From Streptomyces sp. NRRL F-6676 (GTDB lineage: Bacteria > Actinomycetota > Actinomycetes > Streptomycetales > Streptomycetaceae): a stretch of 64,000 bases of DNA. Shown here in pieces: positions 53,201-59,513 of the stretch (positions are counted from its first letter, which is position 1; each line of letters starts with the position of its first letter). Position numbers and translations under genes: made by a program. The notes under the pieces were generated by a model that was not told where the DNA came from, did not search any database, and saw only the letters and a program-made list of their open reading frames with translations. The stretch is taken from NCBI RefSeq assembly GCF_000725625.1, contig NZ_KL647084.1, positions 108,745-172,744 of the forward strand, written 5' to 3'.

Positions 53201-53403
53201 GGCAGGCACTGCACCTGGCCGAGGTGATGAAGGCGGCGCGGGACGGTCGCGCACGGGTGGGTTCCCGGCGGCCCGAGCGGCGGGCGGCGGCCGGGCGCCC
53301 GACGCCGCCGGTGCGCGTGCGCGCGGTGCGGGTGGGGGCGGCGGCCGTCGTGACGTCGGCGGCAGCCGCCGCGTTGACGTGGGCCGCCCGCCGGGGCCGC
53401 TGA
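50242..53403 (+). CDS. FAD-linked and Fe-S oxidoreductase (D-lactate/glycolate/2-hydroxy acid dehydrogenase type)
   Basis: 1,053 residues, ATG 50242 after GAAGGAGAG. The N-terminal PCMH FAD domain has NRGGGTSLSGETVN and CVIGGNIGNNSCG (residues about 95-180). The FAD oxidase C domain (about 280-590) includes YGHFGQGCIHCRLSFDL. The 4Fe-4S pair follows (CVGIGKC...CPS and CLACKGCTNDCPVN, near 600 and 657). Two CCG domains (CCGRPLYDYG; GGCCGLAG) come next, and a hydrophobic C-terminus (AAAVVTSAAAAALTWAA) may anchor it. It passes electrons from a 2-hydroxy acid to the quinone pool. It is co-directional with the two preceding genes, 17 bp apart. Confidence 0.92.
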   Translation: MATTARRSTRDVPAKTHPDIAGAPRGRETVDVGRLERALRKAVDGEVRFDTASLGLYAQDASNFRQVPIGVVVPRTLDDVVAVHRICHRFGAPVLNRGGGTSLSGETVNEAVVIDHSKYLTAIGEIDPAKRLVTCEPGVINEELNRHTGKYDLVFGPDPSSHSRCVIGGNIGNNSCGIHSVQSQLYGPGPRTSDNVHALEVVTYDGARFWVGVNEEEHLDEIIAAGGRKGEIYAALRDLRDKYADAIRAGFRSVEEVPRRVSGYNLDELLPERGFNVARALVGTESTCATALRAVLMLTPALLQRTTVVVEYDDLAGASEHCTEIIEGFKPIGLEGLDHQLIKDQQLKNMNVEDIKELPHPEGGAWLVVQFGADTTEDSVAQADRFVAWLTGEKGYDRDRVRIARSAQEGGTSEHLWAIRESGLGSTAFPPDGQDHWPGWEDSAVPPTRIAEYVRKLREVMDRYGITGAMYGHFGQGCIHCRLSFDLRTADGLATYRAFMEEAGDLVASMGGSVSGEHGDGQQRAELLEKQYGPELLQAMREFKTIWDPQWKMNPGKVVDPYRMDENLKLGTDYNPPRPQVKFAYPDDGGDFAHATVRCVGIGKCRVPQAENTMCPSFQVTREEKHSTRGRARLLYEMLEGDVVTDGWQSEEVKDALDLCLACKGCTNDCPVNVDMPTYKAEFLHHHYKSARRWRPRYAYAFGFIDQAARIASRVPEVANLLTHTPGLARLAKLVAGIDGKRPLPRFAPMTLQEWFARRGGTANPNGRPVVLFPDTFNNHFHTGVGVACVEAIEAAGWRVIMPEQHVCCGRPLYDYGFLDAAERYLHRVLDVLRPHLRAGTPIVGMEPSCLAVFKDELPKLLPHDDDARRLTGNAYHFAEFFQKFDVTPPRLEGKALLWGHCHQRATGGMSPDQRLLEKMGLEVENLKGGCCGLAGSWGFEGGKYDISMDCGEQALLPAVRDADEDCLVVADGFSCKTQIKDARTGRQALHLAEVMKAARDGRARVGSRRPERRAAAGRPTPPVRVRAVRVGAAAVVTSAAAAALTWAARRGR

Positions 53404-53519
53404 CGCGGGGCCCCGGGTGTGGCCCGTCGGCATGTTGACGGGGCAAACCCTGCCGGGGTCCGGCAATGCGGGCCCCGGAACCCCGCGGGCATGATGGCCG
53501 CAGGGGAGCACGGGGGGAC

Positions 53520-53559
53520 GGTCCGGGTGCGGACACCGGAAGGTGTCCGCACCCGGACC
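53520..53559. terminator. 18-bp perfect hairpin with GGAA tetraloop
   Basis: Arms 53520-53537 and 53542-53559 match fully and close a GGAA (GNRA-class) loop. It lies in the 305-bp spacer (53404-53708) between the FAD/Fe-S gene and the PucR gene, which otherwise holds only a possible upstream GTG start (53616). It probably ends the catabolic transcript. Confidence 0.75.
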
Positions 53560-53708
53560 GGCTGCGTTCGGACGCCGCCCCGCCCCGTCACCCCGTTCAG
53601 GAGAGGACCGCGCACGTGCGACCCCTGCGCCCCACCGTTGTCAGTCGGCCCGTTTACCCTGTCTCGACGCATGGACCAGGGGCGAGGGAACCGAGAGCGG
53701 GGGCGGAT

Positions 53709-54770
53709 GTGACGGGGGCCGGGGTCGGCGAGGAGCAGTTCGAGGAGTACGCACGGATTCTCGCGGAGGTCTGCGCCAGCGGCCGGCGCCTCACCCGGGA
53801 CGAACTGGAGGTGCTGCGGGCGCAGGGTGAGCGCGCGGCGGAGGCGGGGTACGGGCTGCGTGCCCTGGTCCGCCGGCACCTCGCGGTCACCCGGGAGCTC
53901 TGGCCCACGCTGCCCGTCACCGGCACCGACCGGCTGCTCGCGGTCGTCGAGCACGCGGTGGACGCCTTCGCCGAGGGGCACGAACGCGCCCAGAAACTCG
54001 CGATGCGCCAGGAGGAGGCGGCCCGCCGCGAGTTCATCGACGACCTGCTCTACGGCCGCAGCGACCTCGGCCGGCTCTCGGAACGGGCCGAGCGCTTCGG
54101 TCTGCTCTTCTCCCGCGCCCACGCCGTCGCCGTCGCCGTCGGGGACCACGCCGTGGACGACACCCACCCGGCCACCCGGCAGGTCGAGGCCGCCCTCGTC
54201 GCCCGCTTCGGGGAGCGGCGCATCCTGCTCACCACCAAGGGCGGCCGGCTCATCTGCATCGCCCCCGGCGACGAGAGCGACGTGCTGGCGTTCTTCGCCA
54301 AGCAGGCGTACGCGTGCCTGGACGGCGGCCAGGTCGGCCTCGGCCGGGCCCACCCCGGCGCCGGGGGAGTGGTGCACTCCTACGAGGAGGCCCTCAACGC
54401 CCTCGACCTCGCCGAGCGCCTCGGCCTGCGCGAACCCGTACTGCGCGCCGCCGACCTGCTCGTCTACCCGGTGCTGGCCCGCGACCGGCAGGCCATGGCC
54501 GACCTGGTGCGGCACACCCTCGGCCCGCTGGAGGGCGCGCGCGGCGGCGCCCGGCCGCTGCTCGACACGCTCACTTCGTACTTCGACTCCGGCTGCGTCG
54601 CCGCCGAGGCGGCCCGCCGGCTCAGCCTCAGCGTCCGCGCGTTCACCTACCGGCTCGACCGCATCCACAAACTCACCGGCGCCAACCCCGCCGACCCCGT
54701 GCACCGTTACACGTTGCAGACGGCGGTGATCGGCGCCCGGCTGCTCGGCTGGCCCGAGTCGGAGCTGTGA
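53709..54770 (+). CDS. PucR family transcriptional regulator
   Basis: 353 residues from GTG 53709, behind a GGGGGCGG box; GTG 53616 with GGAGAGG upstream would add 31 residues and is a fair alternative. The N-terminal helical region precedes a GGDEF-like core (ERFGLLFSRAHAVAVAV...ARFGERRILLTTKGGRLICIAPGDE). The C-terminal HTH reads LLDTLTSYFDSGCVAAEAARRLSLSVRAFTYRLDRIHKLTGANP, typical of PucR/CdaR. It follows the catabolic gene cluster and is the natural candidate to control it. Confidence 0.9.
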   Translation: MTGAGVGEEQFEEYARILAEVCASGRRLTRDELEVLRAQGERAAEAGYGLRALVRRHLAVTRELWPTLPVTGTDRLLAVVEHAVDAFAEGHERAQKLAMRQEEAARREFIDDLLYGRSDLGRLSERAERFGLLFSRAHAVAVAVGDHAVDDTHPATRQVEAALVARFGERRILLTTKGGRLICIAPGDESDVLAFFAKQAYACLDGGQVGLGRAHPGAGGVVHSYEEALNALDLAERLGLREPVLRAADLLVYPVLARDRQAMADLVRHTLGPLEGARGGARPLLDTLTSYFDSGCVAAEAARRLSLSVRAFTYRLDRIHKLTGANPADPVHRYTLQTAVIGARLLGWPESEL

Positions 54771-54972
54771 GCCGGAACCCCCGGTTCCGTCCCGCTTGAC
54801 CGAACCCGGCCCGATTCCTTGCGGATCGCTGACTTCGCCTTTGCGCCCGCTGTGTGCGCCCGCCCGTACGCTCCTCTCCTGCACCCTGCGGAAAGCCGCA
54901 GGTCAGGCACGGGTTCATGCGTGAGCCCGCGTCACTTCCCGTCATCTCTCGTCATTTCTCGTACGGACGGTC

Positions 54973-55410
54973 ATGAACAACAGACGCAAGAAGCAACTCC
55001 TCGACGCCGTGGGCCCCTTGCTGACCCAGGGCGAGCAGGCCGAACTCGCCTCGCTCGCCAAGGTCGGCTCGGTCTCCGCCAAGCGCCGGGTGCTCACCAC
55101 GGCGGTGGTCGGCGCGCTCACCGCCGGCGCCGTCATCGCCATCGCGCAGCCGCGCCCCATGTACTGGGTGCTCACCGACCGCCGACTCCTCTTCGTGGAG
55201 GCCGTCCAGGGCAGCGGCCGGCCCGGCAAGCTCCTGATGTCGCTGCCGCGCGAGTACGTCGCCGCCGCCCCGGCGAGCTCGGCGCTGCTCGGTCTCGGCG
55301 CCCGGACCGTCCTCACCGTGCAGGGCCAGGAGCAGGGCCTCAAGCTCACCTTCCCGCCCGCCTTCAAGGCCGCGGGCCGCGACCTGGCGGGACGGCTGAC
55401 GGCCGCCTGA
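54973..55410 (+). CDS. Small PH-like membrane-associated hypothetical protein
   Basis: 145 residues, ATG 54973. No strong ribosome site is present. A short hydrophobic stretch (VLTTAVVGALTAGAVIAIA, residues about 40-58) is followed by MYWVLTDRRLLFVEAVQGSGRPGKLLMSLPREYV, a pattern seen in bacterial PH-like/YokE domains (the TDRRLLFV strand). The function is unknown. It stands between a regulator and a membrane acyltransferase, all on the plus strand. Confidence 0.75.
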   Translation: MNNRRKKQLLDAVGPLLTQGEQAELASLAKVGSVSAKRRVLTTAVVGALTAGAVIAIAQPRPMYWVLTDRRLLFVEAVQGSGRPGKLLMSLPREYVAAAPASSALLGLGARTVLTVQGQEQGLKLTFPPAFKAAGRDLAGRLTAA

Positions 55411-55534
55411 CGCGAAGAATCGTTCCGCCGCTGGTCCGGCTCCGGTGCCGGCGCCGGTTTCGGACCGGGCACGGATCGGTTGCGGCCCGGGCATCCCGGC
55501 ATACGGCCGCGACCGCTGCGGCACCATCCACCCC

Positions 55535-56857
55535 ATGGGCAGAGACCGGTACGTCGACTTCCTGCGGGCCTGGGCGATCGTCTCCGTGGTCGTCGGCCAC
55601 TGGGTGATCACCGCGCTGGTCCGGACCCCCGACGGGGAGATCACCGCCCCCGAACTGCTGGTGGCCGTGCCCGGTACCCAGTGGCTGACCCTGGTCTTCC
55701 AGATCATGCCGCTGTTCTTCCTGGCCGGCGGGCACGCCGCGGGCGGCTCCTGGGCCCGGGCCCGCGAGACGGGTCACGGGGCGGCCGGCTGGGTCGGGGC
55801 CCGGGCGCTGCGGCTGCTGCTCCCGGCGGGGGCGTACAGCGCGCCGGCACTGCTCGCCCTCGCCGTCTGCTCCGGCCTCGGCGTGGACCCCGGCACACTG
55901 GCCGTGGTCGGCTGGGCACTGGCCATGCAGTTCTGGTTCCTGCCGGTGTATCTGCTGCTCAGCGCCCTGACCCCGGTACTGCACGCGGCGCACCGACGCT
56001 GGGGCGTGCGGGTCCCGGTGGCCATGGCGGCGACGGCACTGCTCGTCGACGGCCTGGTCCTCGCGGCCGGCACCCCGTACATCGGGCCGCTCAACTACGT
56101 CCTCGTCTGGGGCGTGGCCTACCAGTCGGGCTTCTGCTGGCGCGACGGTCTGCTCAGCGGACGTCTGCTGCCCGCCGCGCTGACGGCGGGCGGGGCGCTC
56201 GCCTTCACCGCCCTGGTCGCCCTCGGGCCGTTCCCGGTCAGCCTGATCCTGGTGACCGGCCGGCGCGTCAGCAACACCGACCCGCCCTCGGCGGCGATGC
56301 TCGCGTGGACGGTGGCGCAGACCGGCCTGTGCCTGCTCCTCGCCCCCGCCGTGCGGCGGCTGCTGGACCGGGAGCGGGTGTGGCGTGCGGTACGCCCGGT
56401 GGGCGGGGCGAGCATGACGCTGTACCTGTGGCACATGGTGCCGGTCCTCGTGGCCGCCGCCGCGTTCTATCTCACCGGGCTGGCCCCACAGCCGGTGTTG
56501 GGGTCGGGGGAGTGGTGGGCGCTGCGGTTGCCGTGGCTGGGCGTGCTGGGGGTGGTGTTGGCGGGGTTGGTTCGGGTGCTGCGGCCCTGGGAGAGGGCGT
56601 TGTCCGCGGTGTACGTGTGGACCGGTGCGGGTGCGGGGGCGTCGCGGCGGGCTTGGCAGGTGTGGTGCGGGGTGGCGGTGAGCGTGGCCGCGCTGGCCCG
56701 CGTGGCGGACGGGGGGTTCGCCCCCGGCGGACACGTTCCGGTGCCGGCGGCGGTGGGGTTGACGCTCGGCGTCGCGCTGGTGGCGACGTCCGGCCGCCGG
56801 CGTGCGGCAGGGCTCCGCGGTGACCGTGACCGGAGCGCGGTGGCCGAGGCGGCGTAG
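55535..56857 (+). CDS. Membrane acyltransferase family protein (Acyl_transf_3)
   Basis: 440 residues from ATG 55535. The signature DFLRAWAIVSVVVGHW starts the first helix, and MPLFFLAGGHAAGGSW, FLPVYLLLSALTPVLHAA and MTLYLWHMVPVLVAAAAFYLTG follow. About ten membrane helices are visible. The family O-acylates sugars, peptidoglycan or other surface glycans. The C-terminal 100 residues are more Gly/Val-rich with a short Arg-rich end. The acceptor is unknown. Confidence 0.88.
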   Translation: MGRDRYVDFLRAWAIVSVVVGHWVITALVRTPDGEITAPELLVAVPGTQWLTLVFQIMPLFFLAGGHAAGGSWARARETGHGAAGWVGARALRLLLPAGAYSAPALLALAVCSGLGVDPGTLAVVGWALAMQFWFLPVYLLLSALTPVLHAAHRRWGVRVPVAMAATALLVDGLVLAAGTPYIGPLNYVLVWGVAYQSGFCWRDGLLSGRLLPAALTAGGALAFTALVALGPFPVSLILVTGRRVSNTDPPSAAMLAWTVAQTGLCLLLAPAVRRLLDRERVWRAVRPVGGASMTLYLWHMVPVLVAAAAFYLTGLAPQPVLGSGEWWALRLPWLGVLGVVLAGLVRVLRPWERALSAVYVWTGAGAGASRRAWQVWCGVAVSVAALARVADGGFAPGGHVPVPAAVGLTLGVALVATSGRRRAAGLRGDRDRSAVAEAA

Positions 56858-56899
56858 GGGGCGGTGCCGGTGCGCTGTCGGCTGACGGCCGGTGGGCTT

Positions 56900-56974
56900 C
56901 TCGCGCGGTTCCCCGCGCCCCCCGAACGCCCGGGGGCGCCCCTGTCTTTTCAGGGGCGCGGGGAACCGCGCGAG
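56900..56974. repeat. Streptomyces-type intergenic palindromic repeat
   Basis: CTCGCGCGGTTCCCCGCGCCC (56900-56920) and its inverted copy (56953-56974) flank a core holding CCCTGTCTTTTCAGGGG. I recognise this GCGCGGGGAACCGCGCGAG palindrome as a type scattered through Streptomyces intergenic regions. It lies between two converging genes and likely works as a terminator or REP element. Confidence 0.8.
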
Positions 56975-57016
56975 CAACCACGACGCACCCGCACCTGACA
57001 ACGCGCGACACCACCC

Positions 57017-58279
57017 CTACCCGCACTCCGCCAACCGCTTCCGCAGGAAGCACCGCTCGGCCTCGTTGGCGACCACGTCGAGCGCCCGCCCGTACGCCAC
57101 CGCGGCCTCGCCGCGTCGCCCCGCGCGGCGGAGCAGATCCGCGCGGGTCGCGGGGAGCAGGTGGTACCCGCTCAGCGAACCCTCCGCCTCCAGTTCCGCC
57201 ACCAGCGCGAGCCCCGCCTCCGGTCCCCGGGCCATGCCCACCGCGAAGGCCCGGTTGAGCCGGACCACCGGGGACGGCACCTGGCGGGCCAGTTCGCCGT
57301 AGAGCGCGGCGACGTCCGCCCAGTCCGTCTCCGCCGCCGTGGCCGCCGTCGCGTGGCAGGCCGCGATCGCGGCCTGGATCTGGTACGGGCCCGGGCGCCC
57401 GCGCCGCAGCGCCGTTTCCAGCAGGGCGGCGCCCTCCTCGATCGCGGACCGGTCCCAGGCGGCGCGGTCCTGGTCCTCCAGGCCGACGGGGACCCCGGCG
57501 GCGTCGGTCCGGGTGGCACGCCGGGCGTCGTGCAGCAGCAGGAGCGCGAGCAGCCCGAGCACCTCGGGCTCGTCGGGCATCAGCCGCCCCAGCAGCCGGG
57601 CGAGCCGCAGCGCCTCCGCGCACAGCTCCGCGCGCAGCCGTTCGGTGCCGGAGGTGGCCGCGTACCCCTCGTTGAACAGGAGGTACAGCACCGCCAGGAC
57701 CCCGCCCGTGCGCTCGGGCAGGAGATGCGCGGGCGGCACCCGGTAGGGGATGCCGGCGTGGCGGATCTTGCGCTTGGCGCGGGTCAGCCGCGCGGCCATG
57801 GTCGCCTCGGGGACCAGGAAGGCGCGGCCGATCTCGGCCGTCGTCAGCCCGGCCAGCGTGCGCAGGGTGAGCGCGACCCGGGCCTCGACGGGCAGTGCGG
57901 GGTGGCAGCAGGTGAACATCAGCCGCAGCCGGTCGTCGTGCACACCGCTGTCGTCGGGGACGCCGTCGTACGACGGCCCGTCGCGTCCCAGCATGGCCGC
58001 CTCCCGCAGCTTCACCGCGCCGACCGCCTCCCGGCGCAGTACGTCCAGGGCGCGGTTGCGGGCGGTGGTGGTCAGCCAGGCGCCGGGGCGGCGCGGCACC
58101 CCGTCACGCCGCCACCGGTCCAGGGCGCCCGCGAAGGCGTCCTGCGCGCACTCCTCGGCCAGGTCCCAGTCGCCGGTCACCCGGATCAGGGTGGCGACGA
58201 CCTGGCCCCACTCCCTGCGGAAGGCGTCGGCGACCGCACGCTCCACCGCGTCCGGACCACCCCCGCCCGTCGGGCTCAC
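57017..58279 (-). CDS. ECF42-group RNA polymerase sigma factor with C-terminal extension
   Basis: 420 residues from GTG 58279, overlapping the DGPF gene stop by 4 bp (GTGA). Sigma-2 is WGQVVATLIRVTGDWDLAEECAQDAFAGAL (residues about 20-60), and sigma-4 is RVALTLRTLAGLTTAEIGRAFLVPEATMAARLTRAKRKIR. A long helical C-terminal part (DUF6596-like, TPR-like; LLFNEGYAATSG...AIEEGAALLETALRRGRPGPYQIQAAIAACH) replaces an anti-sigma factor. In ECF42 the extension is needed for activity. The operon with two DGPF proteins is the hallmark of this group. Confidence 0.92.
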   Translation of the reverse strand: MSPTGGGGPDAVERAVADAFRREWGQVVATLIRVTGDWDLAEECAQDAFAGALDRWRRDGVPRRPGAWLTTTARNRALDVLRREAVGAVKLREAAMLGRDGPSYDGVPDDSGVHDDRLRLMFTCCHPALPVEARVALTLRTLAGLTTAEIGRAFLVPEATMAARLTRAKRKIRHAGIPYRVPPAHLLPERTGGVLAVLYLLFNEGYAATSGTERLRAELCAEALRLARLLGRLMPDEPEVLGLLALLLLHDARRATRTDAAGVPVGLEDQDRAAWDRSAIEEGAALLETALRRGRPGPYQIQAAIAACHATAATAAETDWADVAALYGELARQVPSPVVRLNRAFAVGMARGPEAGLALVAELEAEGSLSGYHLLPATRADLLRRAGRRGEAAVAYGRALDVVANEAERCFLRKRLAECG

Positions 58280-58614
58280 TCCCACACCGGCCGTACCTCC
58301 ACCGCGCCGCCGCCGAGTGCGGCGGGGTGCTTGGCGGCCAGGGCGATCGCCTCGTCGAGGTCGGCGGCCTCGACGAAGTCGATCCCGGCGACGTACTCCT
58401 TGGTCTCCGCGAACGGCCCGTCGCTGAGCAGCACTTCGTCGCCCGCGAACCGTACGGTCGTGGCGTCGGACGCCGGCCGCAGCCGGGCCCCGCCGGTCAC
58501 CGCGCCGGCCCGCGCCGCCTCGATGTAGGCCGCGAAGCGGGGGTCGGCCATGACCTCGTCGGGGCTCAGCTCGGTGCCGTCGACCGGGGTGCAGATGAAG
58601 AACGCGTACTTCAC
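58276..58614 (-). CDS. YciI/DGPF-domain protein
   Basis: 112 residues, ATG 58614, whose first bases overlap the stop of the upstream fusion gene (ATGA). The core is MKYAFFICTPVDG...LSDGPFAETKEYVAGIDFVEAADLDEAIALAAKHP, including the DGPF motif. These ferredoxin-like proteins are the conserved partners and targets of ECF42 sigma factors, and their enzymatic role is not known. It overlaps the sigma gene by 4 bp. Confidence 0.9.
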   Translation of the reverse strand: MKYAFFICTPVDGTELSPDEVMADPRFAAYIEAARAGAVTGGARLRPASDATTVRFAGDEVLLSDGPFAETKEYVAGIDFVEAADLDEAIALAAKHPAALGGGAVEVRPVWE

Positions 58615-59333
58615 GACCGTCCCTCCTCACCGGCGGCCACGGACAGGTGCTCGTGGTGGATCAGCCACTGTTCCGCGACCGCCCGGTACCCGGTGCTCAC
58701 CCGCAGCAGCCGGTCCAGGGCCGTGCCGTCGGCGAGCGTGCCGGTGGTGCGGACCAGCGCCCGGCCGAAGGCCACGCTCTCGTCGACGTGCAGGGAGGAC
58801 TCGACGACCTCCCGGCGCACCGGCCCGGTCACCGCCCCGTACGCCTCCGCCCAGGCCTTGCGCAGCGCGGCGGTCCCGCGCACGGTGAGGCCGACGGGGG
58901 AGACGACCTCCACGTCCGTCGCGTAGCAGGCCAGGGCGGCCTCCACGTCGCGTTCCCGGGCGGCCCGGGTCAGCTCGGCGTCGAGCAGGCGGAGCGGTTC
59001 GCGGGCGTCCTCCTGGTGCCAGAACGGCCGTACCTCCATGGCCCCGATCGTGGCCACGGGGTGCCGGGCGGCCGCGGCGACGGCCTCTTCCAGGCTGTCG
59101 CACTCCAGCACGTCGTACCCGGCGACGTACTCCTTGGTCTCCGCGAACGGGCCGTCGGTGCGCAGCACTTCGCCCTCCCGCACCCGTACGGTGACGGCGT
59201 CGGCCGGCGGCCGCAGCCGGTTGCCGTGCAGCCGCACCCCCCGGCCGCCGAGCTCCTCGACCCAGGGGCCGACGGGGGCCATTTTCGTGGCGTCGGCGGT
59301 GTCGTCACCGCAGACCAGCAGCATGTACTTCAT
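58611..59333 (-). CDS. DGPF (YciI) domain fused to a SnoaL/DUF4440-like domain
   Basis: 240 residues, ATG 59333 with GGGAGGAACC upstream. Residues 1-105 repeat the YciI/DGPF fold (MKYMLLVCGDD...RTDGPFAETKEYVAGYDVLE). Residues about 115-235 form an NTF2/SnoaL-type cone (LLDAELTRAARERDVEAALACYATDVEVVSPVGLTVRGTAALRKAW). It is first in the operon with the second DGPF gene and the sigma gene, behind an ECF42-type promoter. The fusion suggests that both folds handle the same small molecule. Confidence 0.88.
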   Translation of the reverse strand: MKYMLLVCGDDTADATKMAPVGPWVEELGGRGVRLHGNRLRPPADAVTVRVREGEVLRTDGPFAETKEYVAGYDVLECDSLEEAVAAAARHPVATIGAMEVRPFWHQEDAREPLRLLDAELTRAARERDVEAALACYATDVEVVSPVGLTVRGTAALRKAWAEAYGAVTGPVRREVVESSLHVDESVAFGRALVRTTGTLADGTALDRLLRVSTGYRAVAEQWLIHHEHLSVAAGEEGRS

Positions 59334-59406
59334 GGTTCCTCCCGGTGCGGGTGAGGCGCCCGGCGGGGTTCCTCACCGTGTTCCTGTGCGTGTCCGTCAC
59401 CCCACC

Positions 59407-59433
59407 GACGAACGGGCCACCGCCGGATCGACA
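59407..59433 (-). promoter_or_regulatory. ECF42-type promoter TGTCGA-N17-CGTC
   Basis: On the minus strand TGTCGA (59433-59428) and CGTC (59410-59407) are separated by 17 bases, 74 bases upstream of the first DGPF gene. This matches the reported ECF42 target pattern (TGTCGA at -35, CGTC-like at -10), so the operon is probably autoregulated. Confidence 0.7.
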
Positions 59434-59513
59434 TCGACCGCCCACAATTCGGCACCGCGCCACCGGAGAGCCGAGCGGCTGCGCGGGCGGAGTCCTGCCA
59501 CGGGGGTGTCCGC

